The translations under genes and the position numbers were made by a program. Below, piece by piece: positions 47,824 through 57,945 of a DNA stretch of 64,000 bases (position 1 is the first letter of the stretch; each line of letters opens with the position of its first letter). Source of the stretch: JADLHS01 sp039806955 (lineage in GTDB: Bacteria; Verrucomicrobiota; Verrucomicrobiia; Limisphaerales; JADLHS01); NCBI GenBank assembly GCA_039806955.1, contig JBDHQI010000008.1, positions 1 through 64,000 of the forward strand. The letters run 5' to 3'. The notes beneath the pieces were generated by a model. The model saw nothing but the letters and a program-made list of their open reading frames with translations. It searched no databases and was not told the DNA's origin.

Positions 47824-49041
47824 ATGGCATTGATCGTTCAGAAATATGGCGGCAGCTCCGTAGCCAACATTGATCGCATTAAAAATGTGGCGCGGCGCGT
47901 AGCCGACTACCGACAACGCGGCGAACAAGTGATCGTCGTGGTTTCAGCCATGAGTGGCGTCACCGACGGCCTGATCAAGCTGGCCAAGGACATTGTGCCG
48001 CTGCCCAGCGAACGCGAGCTGGACATGCTCCTTGCAACCGGCGAGCAACAAACCATCGCCTTGATGGCCATCGCGCTGCAAGCGCTGAACGTGCCGGCAA
48101 TTTCCATGACCGGCGCCCAAGCGGGCATCGTGACGAATGGCGTTCACACCAAAGCCAAGATTCACAACATTACACCGCGCCAAGTGCATCAGGCCTTGAA
48201 CGCCGGCAACGTCGTCATCGTGGCGGGCTTCCAAGGCGAAACAGAGGAAGGACAGATCACCACCCTGGGCCGCGGCGGTTCGGATTTAACGGCGATTGCG
48301 CTGGCCGCGGCGCTGAAAGCGGATCTGTGCCAAATCTATACGGATGTAGATGGAGTTTACACCGCGGATCCGCGGCTCGCGCCGGACGCCCATAAATTGC
48401 CGGAGATCTCCTACGACGAAATGATGGAACTGGCAAGCCTGGGCGCGAAGGTGATGCAAACGCGCTCGGTCGAGTTTGCCAAAAAATTCAAGGTGATCTT
48501 TGAAGTCCGCAGCAGTTTGAACGACAACCCGGGAACCATTGTGAAAGAAGAAACCAAAAGCATGGAAGACGTCGTCGTCCGCGGCGTTTCCTTTGACAAG
48601 AATCAGGCAAAGGTCACGCTCGTTGGCGTGCCAGACCGCCCCGGCGTCGCCGCGCAAGTATTCAAGGCCATCGGCGAGGCCAACATCAACGTGGACATGA
48701 TCATTCAGAATATCGGGCACGGCAACGGCTCGCGCGCCACCGACCTTTCGTTCACGGTGGACAAACCCGATCTGGCCAAGGCGAAGAAGGTCATTGACCA
48801 GCTCAAAGCGGAACTGGGCTTTCGCGATCTGCTGTCCGACGAGCAAATTGGCAAGCTCTCGATCGTTGGCGTCGGAATGAAGTCGCACTCGGGTATTGCG
48901 GGAAAACTCTTCGAGACCTTGGCCAACGAGGGCGTCAATATCGGCATGATTTCCACGAGCGAAATCAAGGTGTCGGTCATCATTGACGTCGCGCAAGGCG
49001 ACAAGGCGGTAAAAGCCGTCCACCAGGCATTCATCGGCTGA
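47824..49041 (+). CDS. lysC: Aspartate kinase
   Basis: Phosphorylates aspartate for lysine, threonine and methionine synthesis. The 405-residue monofunctional enzyme starts MALIVQKYGGSSVANIDRIK. It has GFQGETEEGQITTLGRGGSD near 136-155, IYTDVDGVYTADPR near 171, and SYDEMMELASLGAKVMQTR. Two ACT domains (VTLVGVPDRPGVAAQVFKAI near 260 and SIVGVGMKSHSGIAGKLFE near 345) imply allosteric feedback, typically by lysine and threonine. Confidence 0.96.
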   Translation: MALIVQKYGGSSVANIDRIKNVARRVADYRQRGEQVIVVVSAMSGVTDGLIKLAKDIVPLPSERELDMLLATGEQQTIALMAIALQALNVPAISMTGAQAGIVTNGVHTKAKIHNITPRQVHQALNAGNVVIVAGFQGETEEGQITTLGRGGSDLTAIALAAALKADLCQIYTDVDGVYTADPRLAPDAHKLPEISYDEMMELASLGAKVMQTRSVEFAKKFKVIFEVRSSLNDNPGTIVKEETKSMEDVVVRGVSFDKNQAKVTLVGVPDRPGVAAQVFKAIGEANINVDMIIQNIGHGNGSRATDLSFTVDKPDLAKAKKVIDQLKAELGFRDLLSDEQIGKLSIVGVGMKSHSGIAGKLFETLANEGVNIGMISTSEIKVSVIIDVAQGDKAVKAVHQAFIG

Positions 49042-49133
49042 TCGGCGTGCAGCAATTCGCGCAAAGTTGGAAAAGCGTGGTTAAGGTAGAGAGGCAGAAT
49101 CAAAACTTCCCGCCGTTCCGGCGCGAAACTGGT

Positions 49134-51791
49134 TCAATTTGCCTTCGTCGTTTCCGCCACCAATTGACTGAGATTGGCGATCTTTTTCTCCAACTGGTCC
49201 GACGGCCAGAGGTTCAATCGCGCCATATCCCGATACAACCCCAGCGCCACCGGCCAATCTCCCAGGCTCTCCGATAATCGCGCGGCCTCCATCCCGGCGC
49301 GCTTTTTCCAATACGGGTCCGCCGTTTCACCCGCCGCGAGTTGCTTGTCCCAATAAACGTCCAGGTCGTAGTTTCGCGCCTGCCGCAACAGGTTCGTGGC
49401 CAGTGTGCCGTCGGTTTGCAGCGCGGCCTGTTTCTCCAAAACGATCGCCAACCCATTCAACGCCTGGCTGCGCGTCGCCACATTGGCGGACGGAATCGTC
49501 AACGCCTGCTGATAGGCGTTGGAGGCGGTGAGGTAATTCGCCGGTTCGGCGGCCGCCAATTGCAACGAACAATTTCCAACCTCACCCCACGCCTGCGCCA
49601 CCAGTTCGTTGGTGGGATATTCGGTAATGACGGCTTGAAACGCCTGCCGCGCCTGTTCCAACCGCTCGAATTTATTCGTCACTGACGGCACCATTTTCAT
49701 GGCCACGCCGCCATACGCGAACAGCGCCTGCACCCGCAACGCCACGGGGCAATTCGTATCGCTCATGATGTTGCTGAAATGTTCCAGCGCGTCGGGTAGC
49801 GAACGCGGCAGCGCGGCGCGACCCGCCATCAGGTGCGCTTCATAAGTCAGCGAGGAGTTTTTCCAGTTCTGAAACAACTGTTTGTATTGAATCTCCGCTT
49901 CGCTGTAGGCGCCGCGACCGAAATAGAAATCCGCAATCCACCATTGCGCCCGTGGCGCGAGTGGATTACCGGGAAATTGTGCGACAAAGTTGGTGAACAG
50001 CGTCAGCGCATTCGTCTCCGCGCCGCTGCGCGCCGTGGCCAGAGCCATTTGAAATTCCACCTGCGGCCGCAGGCGATTGGTCGGAAATTGTTCCAGCCAT
50101 TTCTGATAGTCTTGCAACACGGCGGCCCAATCTCCGATCGCTTCGCGCATCTTGGCGATCATGAGTTCCACTTCCGGCCGCAATTCTGATTGCGGATAAC
50201 GTCGCACGAACTCTTCACAAATCCGCTGCGCCTCAGCGGTGTCGTGCGCGTCCAGATATGCCTGGGCCACGAGCAAGACACTGTTCGCCGCCAGCTCACT
50301 GGTCGGACCGGCTTCCAAAATTCCACGCATGGCGGCCTCGGCGGTGGGAAGCGCGATCGTCGCTCCGGGAGTCGCCAGCCCCGCGCGCAACGCTTGATAG
50401 CTGGCCAGCGGACGCAACGCCGCATCCAGCGCGGGCCACTGCGGCAGCAATTCCAGCACGGCTTCGTAATTGGTTCGCGCGCCGGCAAAGTCTTTCAGTT
50501 GATACAGGGCATCGGCCCATTTGAGCTTCGCCACCGCCAGATCCTCCGATACCGGCAATTGTTCCGCCGCCGCCGCAAACGCGGCCGCACTCGCGGTATA
50601 ATTGCTTTGCACCCAGTAAACCCAGCCCAGATTCAATCGCGCCCGGCCCGCGTAACTCGACTGGGGAAACTCCTGCAAGACCTTCTGAAAACAATTCGTC
50701 GCCAGACTCAACCGGTCAATCTGGACCTCGTTGGTCTCGCCGCTCGGCAACCGTCCCACCTGCTGTTTCAGATAAAGCTCGCCCAGCGTCAGCCACGCGA
50801 CATCCGCCGCCGGCGCGTTGGTGGTTTGCGCAAGATACGCTTCCAATCGTTGCGCCGCCGCGCCGATTTTATTCTGCCGCAATTCCAGTCCCACGATCTG
50901 ACTTAACGCCTGACGTTCCCAAGCCGCCGGGGTGTTGGCCAGATTGCGTGCCCACGTCGAAATTGCCTCATCATTGCGCTGCAAACGTTCCAGCAAATCG
51001 GCGCGCCGGGCGACACTGCGGGCCAACTGCTCACGCTGCGGCAAACCTTCAGCCACGGCCACCAGTTGCGCGCTTTCAGTGGCGGCCGCCTCGAGATTAT
51101 TCCGCGCCATCAACGTGCGGCACAACCAATCCAAGCGCTGCCATTCCAGTTCGCCTTGCAGACTTCCGGCAATCTTATGCAGGGTTACCTCCGCATCCGG
51201 ATACAACTTCAATTCAAATTGCGCCTGGGCCAGCAACAAGAAGCCACGCGCCGCCAGCTCGCTACCGCGCGCACTCACTTCCGCCTGACGAAACGGACCG
51301 TCCGGCTGCTTCAACAACGTCACCACCTCGTCCCAGTTCGTCTGTTGCGCGTAAGCCACCGCTTCGTTCACTGCCGCTTCCAACCGTTGCGGGGAGAGCG
51401 GAAATTCCCGCGCCAGACGACCAAAGGACGCGGCGGCCTGCGGATATTGCTTGGCCGCCAGTTGCGCGTTACCGATCCAATACAAAAACGAGCCTTGAGC
51501 GGAACCGGCCGTCTCGAGTTGCGCCTGGAGCAAAACGGCGGCCTCGCTGAACTTTTTCTGATGATACATTGCCTCGGCCTGCAACAGCAGCGCCTGGGTG
51601 AGTTTTTCTGATTGGGGAAAATCCTTGATGAATTCGGCGAACTCGAACTCGGCCCGATCCCAGACTTCAATTCGGAATGCCTCGCTGGCCGAATCGAACG
51701 CCTGCTTTTCACTGGCGGCAAACGCCGTCGAGGGAATTCCGCCGCTTCCCAGCAGACATCCCAGCCACAGCAACAACCACCCACATTTCAT
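49134..51791 (-). CDS. Large secreted TPR-repeat protein
   Basis: About 885 residues. A signal peptide (MKCGWLLLWLGCLLGSGG, cleaved near AFAAS) is followed by many TPR-like helical pairs. Recurrent FPQS/YPQS turns (DFPQSEKL, EFPQSSYAG, RYPQSELRP, QFPGNPLAP, EYPTNELV) indicate tol-pal YbgF/BamD-like repeats. It is probably periplasmic and a scaffold for protein or envelope complexes. An upstream ATG would add 12 residues before the signal. It is convergent with lysC. Confidence 0.85.
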   Translation of the reverse strand: MKCGWLLLWLGCLLGSGGIPSTAFAASEKQAFDSASEAFRIEVWDRAEFEFAEFIKDFPQSEKLTQALLLQAEAMYHQKKFSEAAVLLQAQLETAGSAQGSFLYWIGNAQLAAKQYPQAAASFGRLAREFPLSPQRLEAAVNEAVAYAQQTNWDEVVTLLKQPDGPFRQAEVSARGSELAARGFLLLAQAQFELKLYPDAEVTLHKIAGSLQGELEWQRLDWLCRTLMARNNLEAAATESAQLVAVAEGLPQREQLARSVARRADLLERLQRNDEAISTWARNLANTPAAWERQALSQIVGLELRQNKIGAAAQRLEAYLAQTTNAPAADVAWLTLGELYLKQQVGRLPSGETNEVQIDRLSLATNCFQKVLQEFPQSSYAGRARLNLGWVYWVQSNYTASAAAFAAAAEQLPVSEDLAVAKLKWADALYQLKDFAGARTNYEAVLELLPQWPALDAALRPLASYQALRAGLATPGATIALPTAEAAMRGILEAGPTSELAANSVLLVAQAYLDAHDTAEAQRICEEFVRRYPQSELRPEVELMIAKMREAIGDWAAVLQDYQKWLEQFPTNRLRPQVEFQMALATARSGAETNALTLFTNFVAQFPGNPLAPRAQWWIADFYFGRGAYSEAEIQYKQLFQNWKNSSLTYEAHLMAGRAALPRSLPDALEHFSNIMSDTNCPVALRVQALFAYGGVAMKMVPSVTNKFERLEQARQAFQAVITEYPTNELVAQAWGEVGNCSLQLAAAEPANYLTASNAYQQALTIPSANVATRSQALNGLAIVLEKQAALQTDGTLATNLLRQARNYDLDVYWDKQLAAGETADPYWKKRAGMEAARLSESLGDWPVALGLYRDMARLNLWPSDQLEKKIANLSQLVAETTKAN

Positions 51792-52093
51792 GGCGCGAAT
51801 GGTAACGAGCGCTGGCCTCGGTCGCAAAGCCGGAAATCGAATCGCAATCGCGTCAATGGAAAAGGGTCTTTTTACCGTAAATCATTATCCGCAACTACGA
51901 GTTTGCCGGACAAATGGGCCGCAGTCGGATTATTGGACGGCAATGAACGCGGGTGCGTACCAGTTCACGTACAGGTGAAATGCTGCGCAGTGCAAAATTC
52001 ATGACGCGCTCAGTACGCTGGTCAATCGCAGGGTTGGGAGATTAGGCGCAGGAGGTCTGACGTGGGAGTTCATTCGCAAACGAGCGGGCGGCG
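51792..52093. other. Intergenic region, no gene seen
   Basis: 302 bp between the TPR and pseudopilin genes without a credible open frame, clear stem-loop with T-run or repeat. Confidence 0.4.
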
Positions 52094-52921
52094 TCATGGA
52101 TCAATGCGCGCTTCCAACGCGGGATTCACGATCCAGGAGCTTTCGCGATGTGGCAGATAGTCGTTGTTCCAACGGCGGCGCCAAAGATCGCTGGCGGGAT
52201 CAATCACTTCCTTCCGACGCACAGCCTCGGCATGACCATCGGCAAACATCAGACAGGTTCGCGTTTGATGTCGATTGGAAGGCCATTCCGCCGGAGTAGT
52301 GGGATCAATGTTGCCATCAAACGAGGCGTCCGGTTTGCTGTCGCCCAGCATGATCATTTCCGACGGTCGCTTGACCTGCGATTCCTTGATTTCCGGAAAA
52401 ACATCCACGTCGCCACCCAAACCAAGGCTGCCGCCGGCTGGAAATGACCCCCAGTCGTTGAAGCCGTAGGAGAACCGGGTGGTGTGCGTAATGCCGTAGG
52501 GATCACGAACCCCTCCCGGTCCGGTGGCGCCCAGACCGTAGGGCATTTTGTTGAGATTGGTATCCCAGGCGCTGTTCGGATTGGCCATGGGACACCAGAA
52601 CGCCGCGCGGTTGTTGCCCATATAAGTCAGCAGGCGCGGCGGCCAGACGTAATAGAAGCTGGGCAGCGTGGCGGGAGTGAAGAGGCAGCCCGGGTACTTG
52701 TTCCAATCGCCGACATACATGACAGTGGCCACGCCAATCTGGCGGAGGTTGTTGATGCACGCGGTTTGCTTGGCCTTGGCTTTGGCTTTCGCCAGCGCAG
52801 GAAGCAGCATCGCCGCCAGGATCGCAATGATGGCAATAACGACAAGCAGCTCAATCAGAGTGAAACCCGGATGTCGCGACGGGCGTAATGCGTTTTGCTC
52901 CCGGTTGAAACATTGGCTCAT
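52094..52921 (-). CDS. Type II secretion/type IV pilin-like pseudopilin
   Basis: A 275-residue prepilin-like protein. After a short leader of about 18 residues comes the cleavage motif G-FTLIELLVVIAIIAILAAML, with the conserved Glu at +5. The body carries Trp/Tyr-rich segments and ends with the MFADGHAEAVRRK phrase near residue 230, the H-x9-DG type C-terminus common in Verrucomicrobia and Planctomycetes. These are numerous per genome and likely exported through a T2SS-like machine. Function of this copy unknown. Confidence 0.9.
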   Translation of the reverse strand: MSQCFNREQNALRPSRHPGFTLIELLVVIAIIAILAAMLLPALAKAKAKAKQTACINNLRQIGVATVMYVGDWNKYPGCLFTPATLPSFYYVWPPRLLTYMGNNRAAFWCPMANPNSAWDTNLNKMPYGLGATGPGGVRDPYGITHTTRFSYGFNDWGSFPAGGSLGLGGDVDVFPEIKESQVKRPSEMIMLGDSKPDASFDGNIDPTTPAEWPSNRHQTRTCLMFADGHAEAVRRKEVIDPASDLWRRRWNNDYLPHRESSWIVNPALEARIDP

Positions 52922-53018
52922 TGCCCGCTTTGATAAAGCAATCCTTCGCTTCGGGCAATAGAATTTTAGCGACCGCGATCACGCGAAATCCGTCAACCGA
53001 TGAATCTCGCGCGGTGGG

Positions 53019-54374
53019 TTAAACTGCGGGCGGAAATGCAGCAAGAGCGCGATTGATTCTCTCCAACACCTTTTCTTTCCCAATGACTTCCAGCAAATGG
53101 TACAAGCTCGGGCCATTGGGATTGCCGGTGACGGCGAGGCGCGTGGGATGCACCAAAACTCCCACTTTGACGCCGAGGCCGGCCGTGGTCGCTTTTAGCG
53201 TCGTCTCGATTGTGGCGGCGTCAAATACCGTCAGTTTGGCAAAGGCGTCGCGAAGTTTTTCCAGACGCGGTTTGCTCTCGGGTACAAAACTTTTCTGCGC
53301 CGCTTCGGGGTCATAGGCGATTTCGTCTTTGAAATAAAATCCGCCATAGGCCGGCAATTCACCGAACGTCTTGATTTTGCCTTTGCAGGTGTCCAGCGCG
53401 GCTTTCACATACCTCACGTCGAAGCGGTCGGTATTCATTCCGGCCTTGGCCAACGCGCGAACTGACATTTCGTAAAACCGATCCTCGGGCAACTCCCGAC
53501 AATACTCGCCCTGCAACCACATGAGTTTCTCGTAATCAAACTTTGCGTTGTGCCGGAGGATTTGTGGCAAATCAAAGCGGGCCACGACTTCCGCCAACGG
53601 GAGTTTCTCGGTATTGTCCTTGGGCGACCAGCCGAGCAGGCAGAGATAATTGTTCACCGCCTCGGGCAAAAACCCCTGCGCAATATAAGCGTCGAGCGCC
53701 GCGCCACGATCCCGCTTGCTCATCTTTGATCCTTCGGGATTCAGAATGAGCGGAATGTGCCCGTATTGGGGTGGCTCGACCCCGAACGCGCGAAACAGCG
53801 CGATGTGCTTGGCGGTGTTGCTCAAGTGATCTTCGCCGCGAATGACGTGCGTGATGCCCATTTCCAAATCGTCCACCACGTTCACGAAGTGGAACACCGG
53901 TTGTCCATCCCGGCGCACCAGCACCCAATCGGGGTCCAACTCCTCGCGATCCGTCAAGCGCCGCAGCACGTCACCCACCACGAGATCGGGAATAAGAATC
54001 GGCTGACGCGTCATGCGGAACCAGATCGCCCCTTCCTTTTCATAAGCGAGATCGCGCGACAGGAGCGCTTCCACGCGCCGCTGGTAATTCTCGCGCCGCT
54101 GCGATTGAAAATACGGTCCGCGATCGCCTTTGGCCGGACCTGTTGCCGCGCCAGTCAGCGGGCCTTCATCCCAGTTCAATCCCAACCAGCGCAAACCGCT
54201 CAAAATGGCGTCCACCGCCTCCTGCGTATTGCGCGCCACGTCGGTATCCTCGATGCGCAAGACAAACGTGCCGCCGGTGTGTCGGGCGTAGAGCCAGTTG
54301 AACAACGCGGTCCGCGCGCCGCCAATGTGCAGATAACCAGTGGGTGAAGGAGCGAAACGAACTCGTGGTTTCAT
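53019..54374 (-). CDS. gltX: Glutamyl-tRNA synthetase
   Basis: Charges tRNA-Glu (or both Glu and Gln tRNAs). The 451-residue protein has RFAPSPTGYLHIGGARTALF with the HIGH box at residues 6-25, VLRIEDTDVARN near 38, DWVLVRRDGQPVFHFVNVVDD near 170, and the KMSKR loop (SKMSKRDRGAAL) near 227. It is about 20 residues shorter than usual, mainly at the C-terminal anticodon-binding domain, but ends in a plausible helix. Confidence 0.96.
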   Translation of the reverse strand: MKPRVRFAPSPTGYLHIGGARTALFNWLYARHTGGTFVLRIEDTDVARNTQEAVDAILSGLRWLGLNWDEGPLTGAATGPAKGDRGPYFQSQRRENYQRRVEALLSRDLAYEKEGAIWFRMTRQPILIPDLVVGDVLRRLTDREELDPDWVLVRRDGQPVFHFVNVVDDLEMGITHVIRGEDHLSNTAKHIALFRAFGVEPPQYGHIPLILNPEGSKMSKRDRGAALDAYIAQGFLPEAVNNYLCLLGWSPKDNTEKLPLAEVVARFDLPQILRHNAKFDYEKLMWLQGEYCRELPEDRFYEMSVRALAKAGMNTDRFDVRYVKAALDTCKGKIKTFGELPAYGGFYFKDEIAYDPEAAQKSFVPESKPRLEKLRDAFAKLTVFDAATIETTLKATTAGLGVKVGVLVHPTRLAVTGNPNGPSLYHLLEVIGKEKVLERINRALAAFPPAV

Positions 54375-54502
54375 ATCAATTCAGCGGCAATCAGCAGACC
54401 ATAAACGACGGCGAATGGAAAATGAAAACCATGGGCGCCCAAAACACGGGAGAAAAAGATTGCCGGGAAGCGCGTAACCAATCACTGTTTCCAATGCTTG
54501 GC

Positions 54503-54591
54503 GGAGAGATGGCTGAGTGGTTTAAGGCGCACGCCTGGAAAGCGTGAGTAGCTAAACACTACCGGGGGTTCGAATCCCCCTCTCTCCGCCA
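54503..54591 (+). tRNA. tRNA-Ser (GGA anticodon)
   Basis: The acceptor stem GGAGAGA pairs with TCTCTCC at 54581-54587. A D-arm region GGCTGAGTGGTTTAAGGC, anticodon arm CACGC-CTGGAAA-GCGTG with anticodon GGA, a long variable arm, the T-arm GGGGGTTCGAATCCCCC, discriminator G and an encoded CCA are all visible. The long variable arm and anticodon identify serine. Confidence 0.95.
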
Positions 54592-54820
54592 CTTTTCACA
54601 ATGGAATTCTGCTGGTGACTCCCGAAATCAAATCCCCGTTTGTCCTGAGTCGACCCGTGTTATCACTGGTTGACCAAAACTTTCAGCCCCAATCAAAACA
54701 ATAATTCTTATATCATCGGGACGGCGACCAGATCACCACCAGCAGCGGATTGAACATGAAGGCAACGCCAGCGCACAAACAAGGCTCTTGACTCCGTCTT
54801 AGCCGAAATTTGGATTACTT

Positions 54821-55104
54821 TCGCGAGCCGGATTTGATGAACCGCTGGGATTTGCGACCAACCAATTAACCCGGCTATCTGGCTGGGTCTATTTACGTGC
54901 TTCGCAAGAATGGCGGCGAACATTGGATTCCGGCAAAGCCCTGCACGGGTTGGATGATCCGCTCGCCGGTCTTGTCCGCTTCGGCGCGCGGGATTACAAT
55001 GCGGAATCTGGCAGGTGGACGAGCTGGTCTCCGATTGGGTTTGAGGCGGCCACAACCGGTATGCTTACGTCGCCAACGATTCAATACTGGATTTCACTTT
55101 AGTT
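54821..55104 (+). pseudogene. RHS/YD-repeat protein C-terminal remnant
   Basis: In one plus-strand frame up to about 55047 the translation reads LDDPLAGLVRFGARDYNAES, then GRWTSWSPIGFE, the hallmark RHS-core end. The frame then shifts by one and continues as GHNRYAYVANDSILDFTL, matching the next part of RHS cores. No start codon or signal precedes it, and the upstream stretch is not RHS-like. It is a decayed fragment 0.2-0.5 kb downstream of tRNA-Ser. The remaining parts of the 54592-55143 gap hold no gene I can support. Confidence 0.6.
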
Positions 55105-55143
55105 TCAAGTCGCGGTCGCCAATCTCTCGTCGGCGGGTTTTGT

Positions 55144-57537
55144 TCACAGTTTATGCAGGCGAAAGAACCGGGCGCCCGGACCAATCGGCACAGTCGCTTC
55201 CACGTTGTCGCCGTTGGTGGTCAAAATCCCAGCTTGTGGCTGCCAGTCGTGTGAACGCAGGTTCGCAATCGTTTCGAGAGAGAAACCGGTCGCCGAAACC
55301 GGCCAGGAAAAAGTGATGAATTCGTCCCCCGGATGGGTGGGTAACATTTTTATTATCGGTGACGTGGGAACATCCGTGTTGAGCAATACCGATACGGTGT
55401 TGGCAGCGGCATTGGCCACGGCCAGATCCGGGCGGCCATCACCGTTCACATCGCCGACGGCAATGAAAGCAGGATTATTCCCTGCGGCAAAAGTGACGGG
55501 AGGCTGAAAGGTGCCGTCGCCATTGCCGGTCAGCACATGCACTCGATTGCCGGGAGTGCTCTCAGCAACCGCCAGTTCCGCCTGACCATCGCCGTTGAAA
55601 TCACCCACCGCCACCGAATGGTAGCTGCCGTCGGCGAGGCAATTGGTGGGCGGACCAAAGGTCCCGTCGCCTCGACCCAATAAAATCGCGACCGTGCCGT
55701 TGGGCGGAAACCCGTTGCCCGCGCCGGCCGCCACCAAGTCGTTCGTGCCATCGCCGTTGAAATCGCCCACCGCGACCGACTGCAAATTGGTTCCGGCAGG
55801 ATAATTTACCGCCGTCTGAAAGCTACCGTTGCCAATGCCCAGCATTACTGAAACGGTGTTGGCCCCGTAATTATTGAACACCAGATCGTTGATGCCATCG
55901 CGGTTGAAATCAGCGGTCGCGAGTTGATCCAGTTCAAATGGTCCGGCGGTCGTGACGGCTGGCTGAAAGGTGCCGTCACCGTTGCCCTTGAACACGGAAA
56001 CGCCAAACAAACCAAGCACCGCCAGGTCCGTTTGGTGGTCGTTGTTAAAATCGTCCGCCAACACGTACGAACTGCCTACGGTCACCAAGGCCGCCATCGT
56101 CGCGGGTTGCAAAGTGCCGTCGCCATTGCCACGCAGCAGCGAAACGACGCCGGAATTCAGATTGGCAACAACAACGTCATTCGTGCCGTGGCCAGTAAAA
56201 TCAGCAACGACCACCGACTGGGGATTGTTGCCCGTGAGATAGTCGGCGCGAGGTTGAAAGGTGCCGTTGCCGTGGTTCAGCAACACAGAAATGTTATTGC
56301 TGTTGGCGTTAGCCACAACTAACTCCGCCCGGCCATCACCATTGAGGTCACCGATGCCAATGGAATTGGGGTTAAGCCCCACGGCATAATTAGGCACGAC
56401 CTGAAAGGTGCCGTCGCCGTTGCCCAGGCTGATACCGAGACTGGCCGGGTCATTCCCGGTGGCAGCAACCAAGTCGGCTTGGCCATCGCCGTTAAAATCC
56501 CCCACGGCCACTGGCGACTCCAACCAATCATAGGCTTGCGGAGTTTGAAAAGTTCCGTTGCCATTGCTCAATAGCACCACCCCATTGGTCGCGGCCATGA
56601 CCACCAGATCGTCCATGCCATCGTGGTTGAAATCTCCACTTGCCAGCGCCAGCGCCTGCGCGCCGACGTTGTAACTCGACGGACTTGCGAAAGAACCGTC
56701 GCCGTTGCCCAAAAACAAAATTACGGTGCCGGCATCATAATCAGTGACAGCAACATCGCTGCGGCCATCATGATTGAAATCGCCCAACGCCAGCGCGTTG
56801 TTATCCGTCCCCACGCTGGTATTGACCGCAGGTTGAAACGTGCCGTCGCCTGCGCCGACCAAAACTGAAACCAGTCCCGGTGATCCACTGCCGGCAAGCA
56901 CAAGATCTTCAATCCCATCGTGGTTCAGGTCCCCAACGATCATGGCTTGCACGCTGGCCGTAAGACTAATCACATAATTCGCGCCCGCCTGATAAGTGCC
57001 GTCGCCGTTGCCCAATTCAATCGTAACGGACGGAGCCTTGTAGTAGGCATAATCCATTTTATTATCGCCGTTGAAATCGCCAAACGCAATGACGCTGCCG
57101 TAACTGGTCAGTTTGACTGCTGGTTGAAACGTGCCGTCGCCCTGTCCTGTCAAAAGCCAGGTGCCTACGAGACCGGAGGCAATCAAATCCAAATTGCCGT
57201 CGCGATTCGCATCCGTGGGCGTGAGCGTGGCCGAGGAAAATCCGTAGGCAGAAGTTCCGTAATTAACGGCGGGCTGGAACGCGCCATGGCCGTCCGCCAG
57301 CAGCACGACCACATTTGACGACAGCAGACTGACTGCCGCCACATCCGCAAAGCCGTCATGGTTGAAATCCCCCGTGGCCAGTGCGCTCTGAAAACTGCTT
57401 CCGGTATTAATCAATCGCGTGGCGGCAAATGCGGGCAGATTGGCGCCGGCGGCTGGCAGCAGTGAAGGGGCGAAAAACACCATCAATACGCACCAGCCGG
57501 ACAGGAGTGGATTGGTCACGGTTTTAATTTTGTTCAT
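55144..57537 (-). CDS. Secreted FG-GAP/VCBS-repeat protein
   Basis: A 797-residue secreted protein. A signal peptide (GWCVLMVFFAPSLLPAAG, cleaved near AGA) is followed by 14 recognisable FG-GAP repeats of the form VGDFNGDGxxDLV, spaced by about 45-55 residues, which probably form a Ca2+-binding beta-propeller. The last 75 residues are a separate C-terminal domain ending GPGARFFRLHKL, like the end of the secreted protein at 61027. Role unknown; adhesion or carbohydrate binding is typical for such repeats. Confidence 0.88.
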   Translation of the reverse strand: MNKIKTVTNPLLSGWCVLMVFFAPSLLPAAGANLPAFAATRLINTGSSFQSALATGDFNHDGFADVAAVSLLSSNVVVLLADGHGAFQPAVNYGTSAYGFSSATLTPTDANRDGNLDLIASGLVGTWLLTGQGDGTFQPAVKLTSYGSVIAFGDFNGDNKMDYAYYKAPSVTIELGNGDGTYQAGANYVISLTASVQAMIVGDLNHDGIEDLVLAGSGSPGLVSVLVGAGDGTFQPAVNTSVGTDNNALALGDFNHDGRSDVAVTDYDAGTVILFLGNGDGSFASPSSYNVGAQALALASGDFNHDGMDDLVVMAATNGVVLLSNGNGTFQTPQAYDWLESPVAVGDFNGDGQADLVAATGNDPASLGISLGNGDGTFQVVPNYAVGLNPNSIGIGDLNGDGRAELVVANANSNNISVLLNHGNGTFQPRADYLTGNNPQSVVVADFTGHGTNDVVVANLNSGVVSLLRGNGDGTLQPATMAALVTVGSSYVLADDFNNDHQTDLAVLGLFGVSVFKGNGDGTFQPAVTTAGPFELDQLATADFNRDGINDLVFNNYGANTVSVMLGIGNGSFQTAVNYPAGTNLQSVAVGDFNGDGTNDLVAAGAGNGFPPNGTVAILLGRGDGTFGPPTNCLADGSYHSVAVGDFNGDGQAELAVAESTPGNRVHVLTGNGDGTFQPPVTFAAGNNPAFIAVGDVNGDGRPDLAVANAAANTVSVLLNTDVPTSPIIKMLPTHPGDEFITFSWPVSATGFSLETIANLRSHDWQPQAGILTTNGDNVEATVPIGPGARFFRLHKL

Positions 57538-57945
57538 TGGTTGTTTGGTTTGAGATGTTTTATTTCAGGGAGTGACTCCAAGTGGCACGGCTACCCCCTG
57601 GGAATCGGCGCGAGAAACTGCGGATAGACTGGAAGATGTTAAGGCGAAACGCTCGCGCCCGGTGAGTTGACTGAACCAGTTTGATGATGCACTCATAAAC
57701 CAAAGATAAGACCGCCGCCACCAGCCATGCGTTCAGATTCAATCGAAAAGACATTCAGCGCAGCTCACGGACTGGGATGCTGGACCGCGGTGCGTTGCCT
57801 GCGAAACAGGATTTCGTTTGCACTGCCGGCGTGGTGATCACGTTACAAAACAACTTCACCAGGCAGTTCTCGTGAATGCTGGTTTAGCTTGGATCCGAAG
57901 ATCCGCCGCGCGGGCCGACGGTTTGGTTTGGCGCAGAATGTTGGC
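57538..57945. other. Intergenic region, no gene seen
   Basis: 408 bp between the FG-GAP gene start and the htpG stop. No supported open frame, RNA or repeat was found. Confidence 0.4.

Noticed and set aside
54708..55055. Minus-strand open frame next to tRNA-Ser
   Set aside because: It is antisense to the RHS-like remnant and shows no motif or ribosome-binding site.
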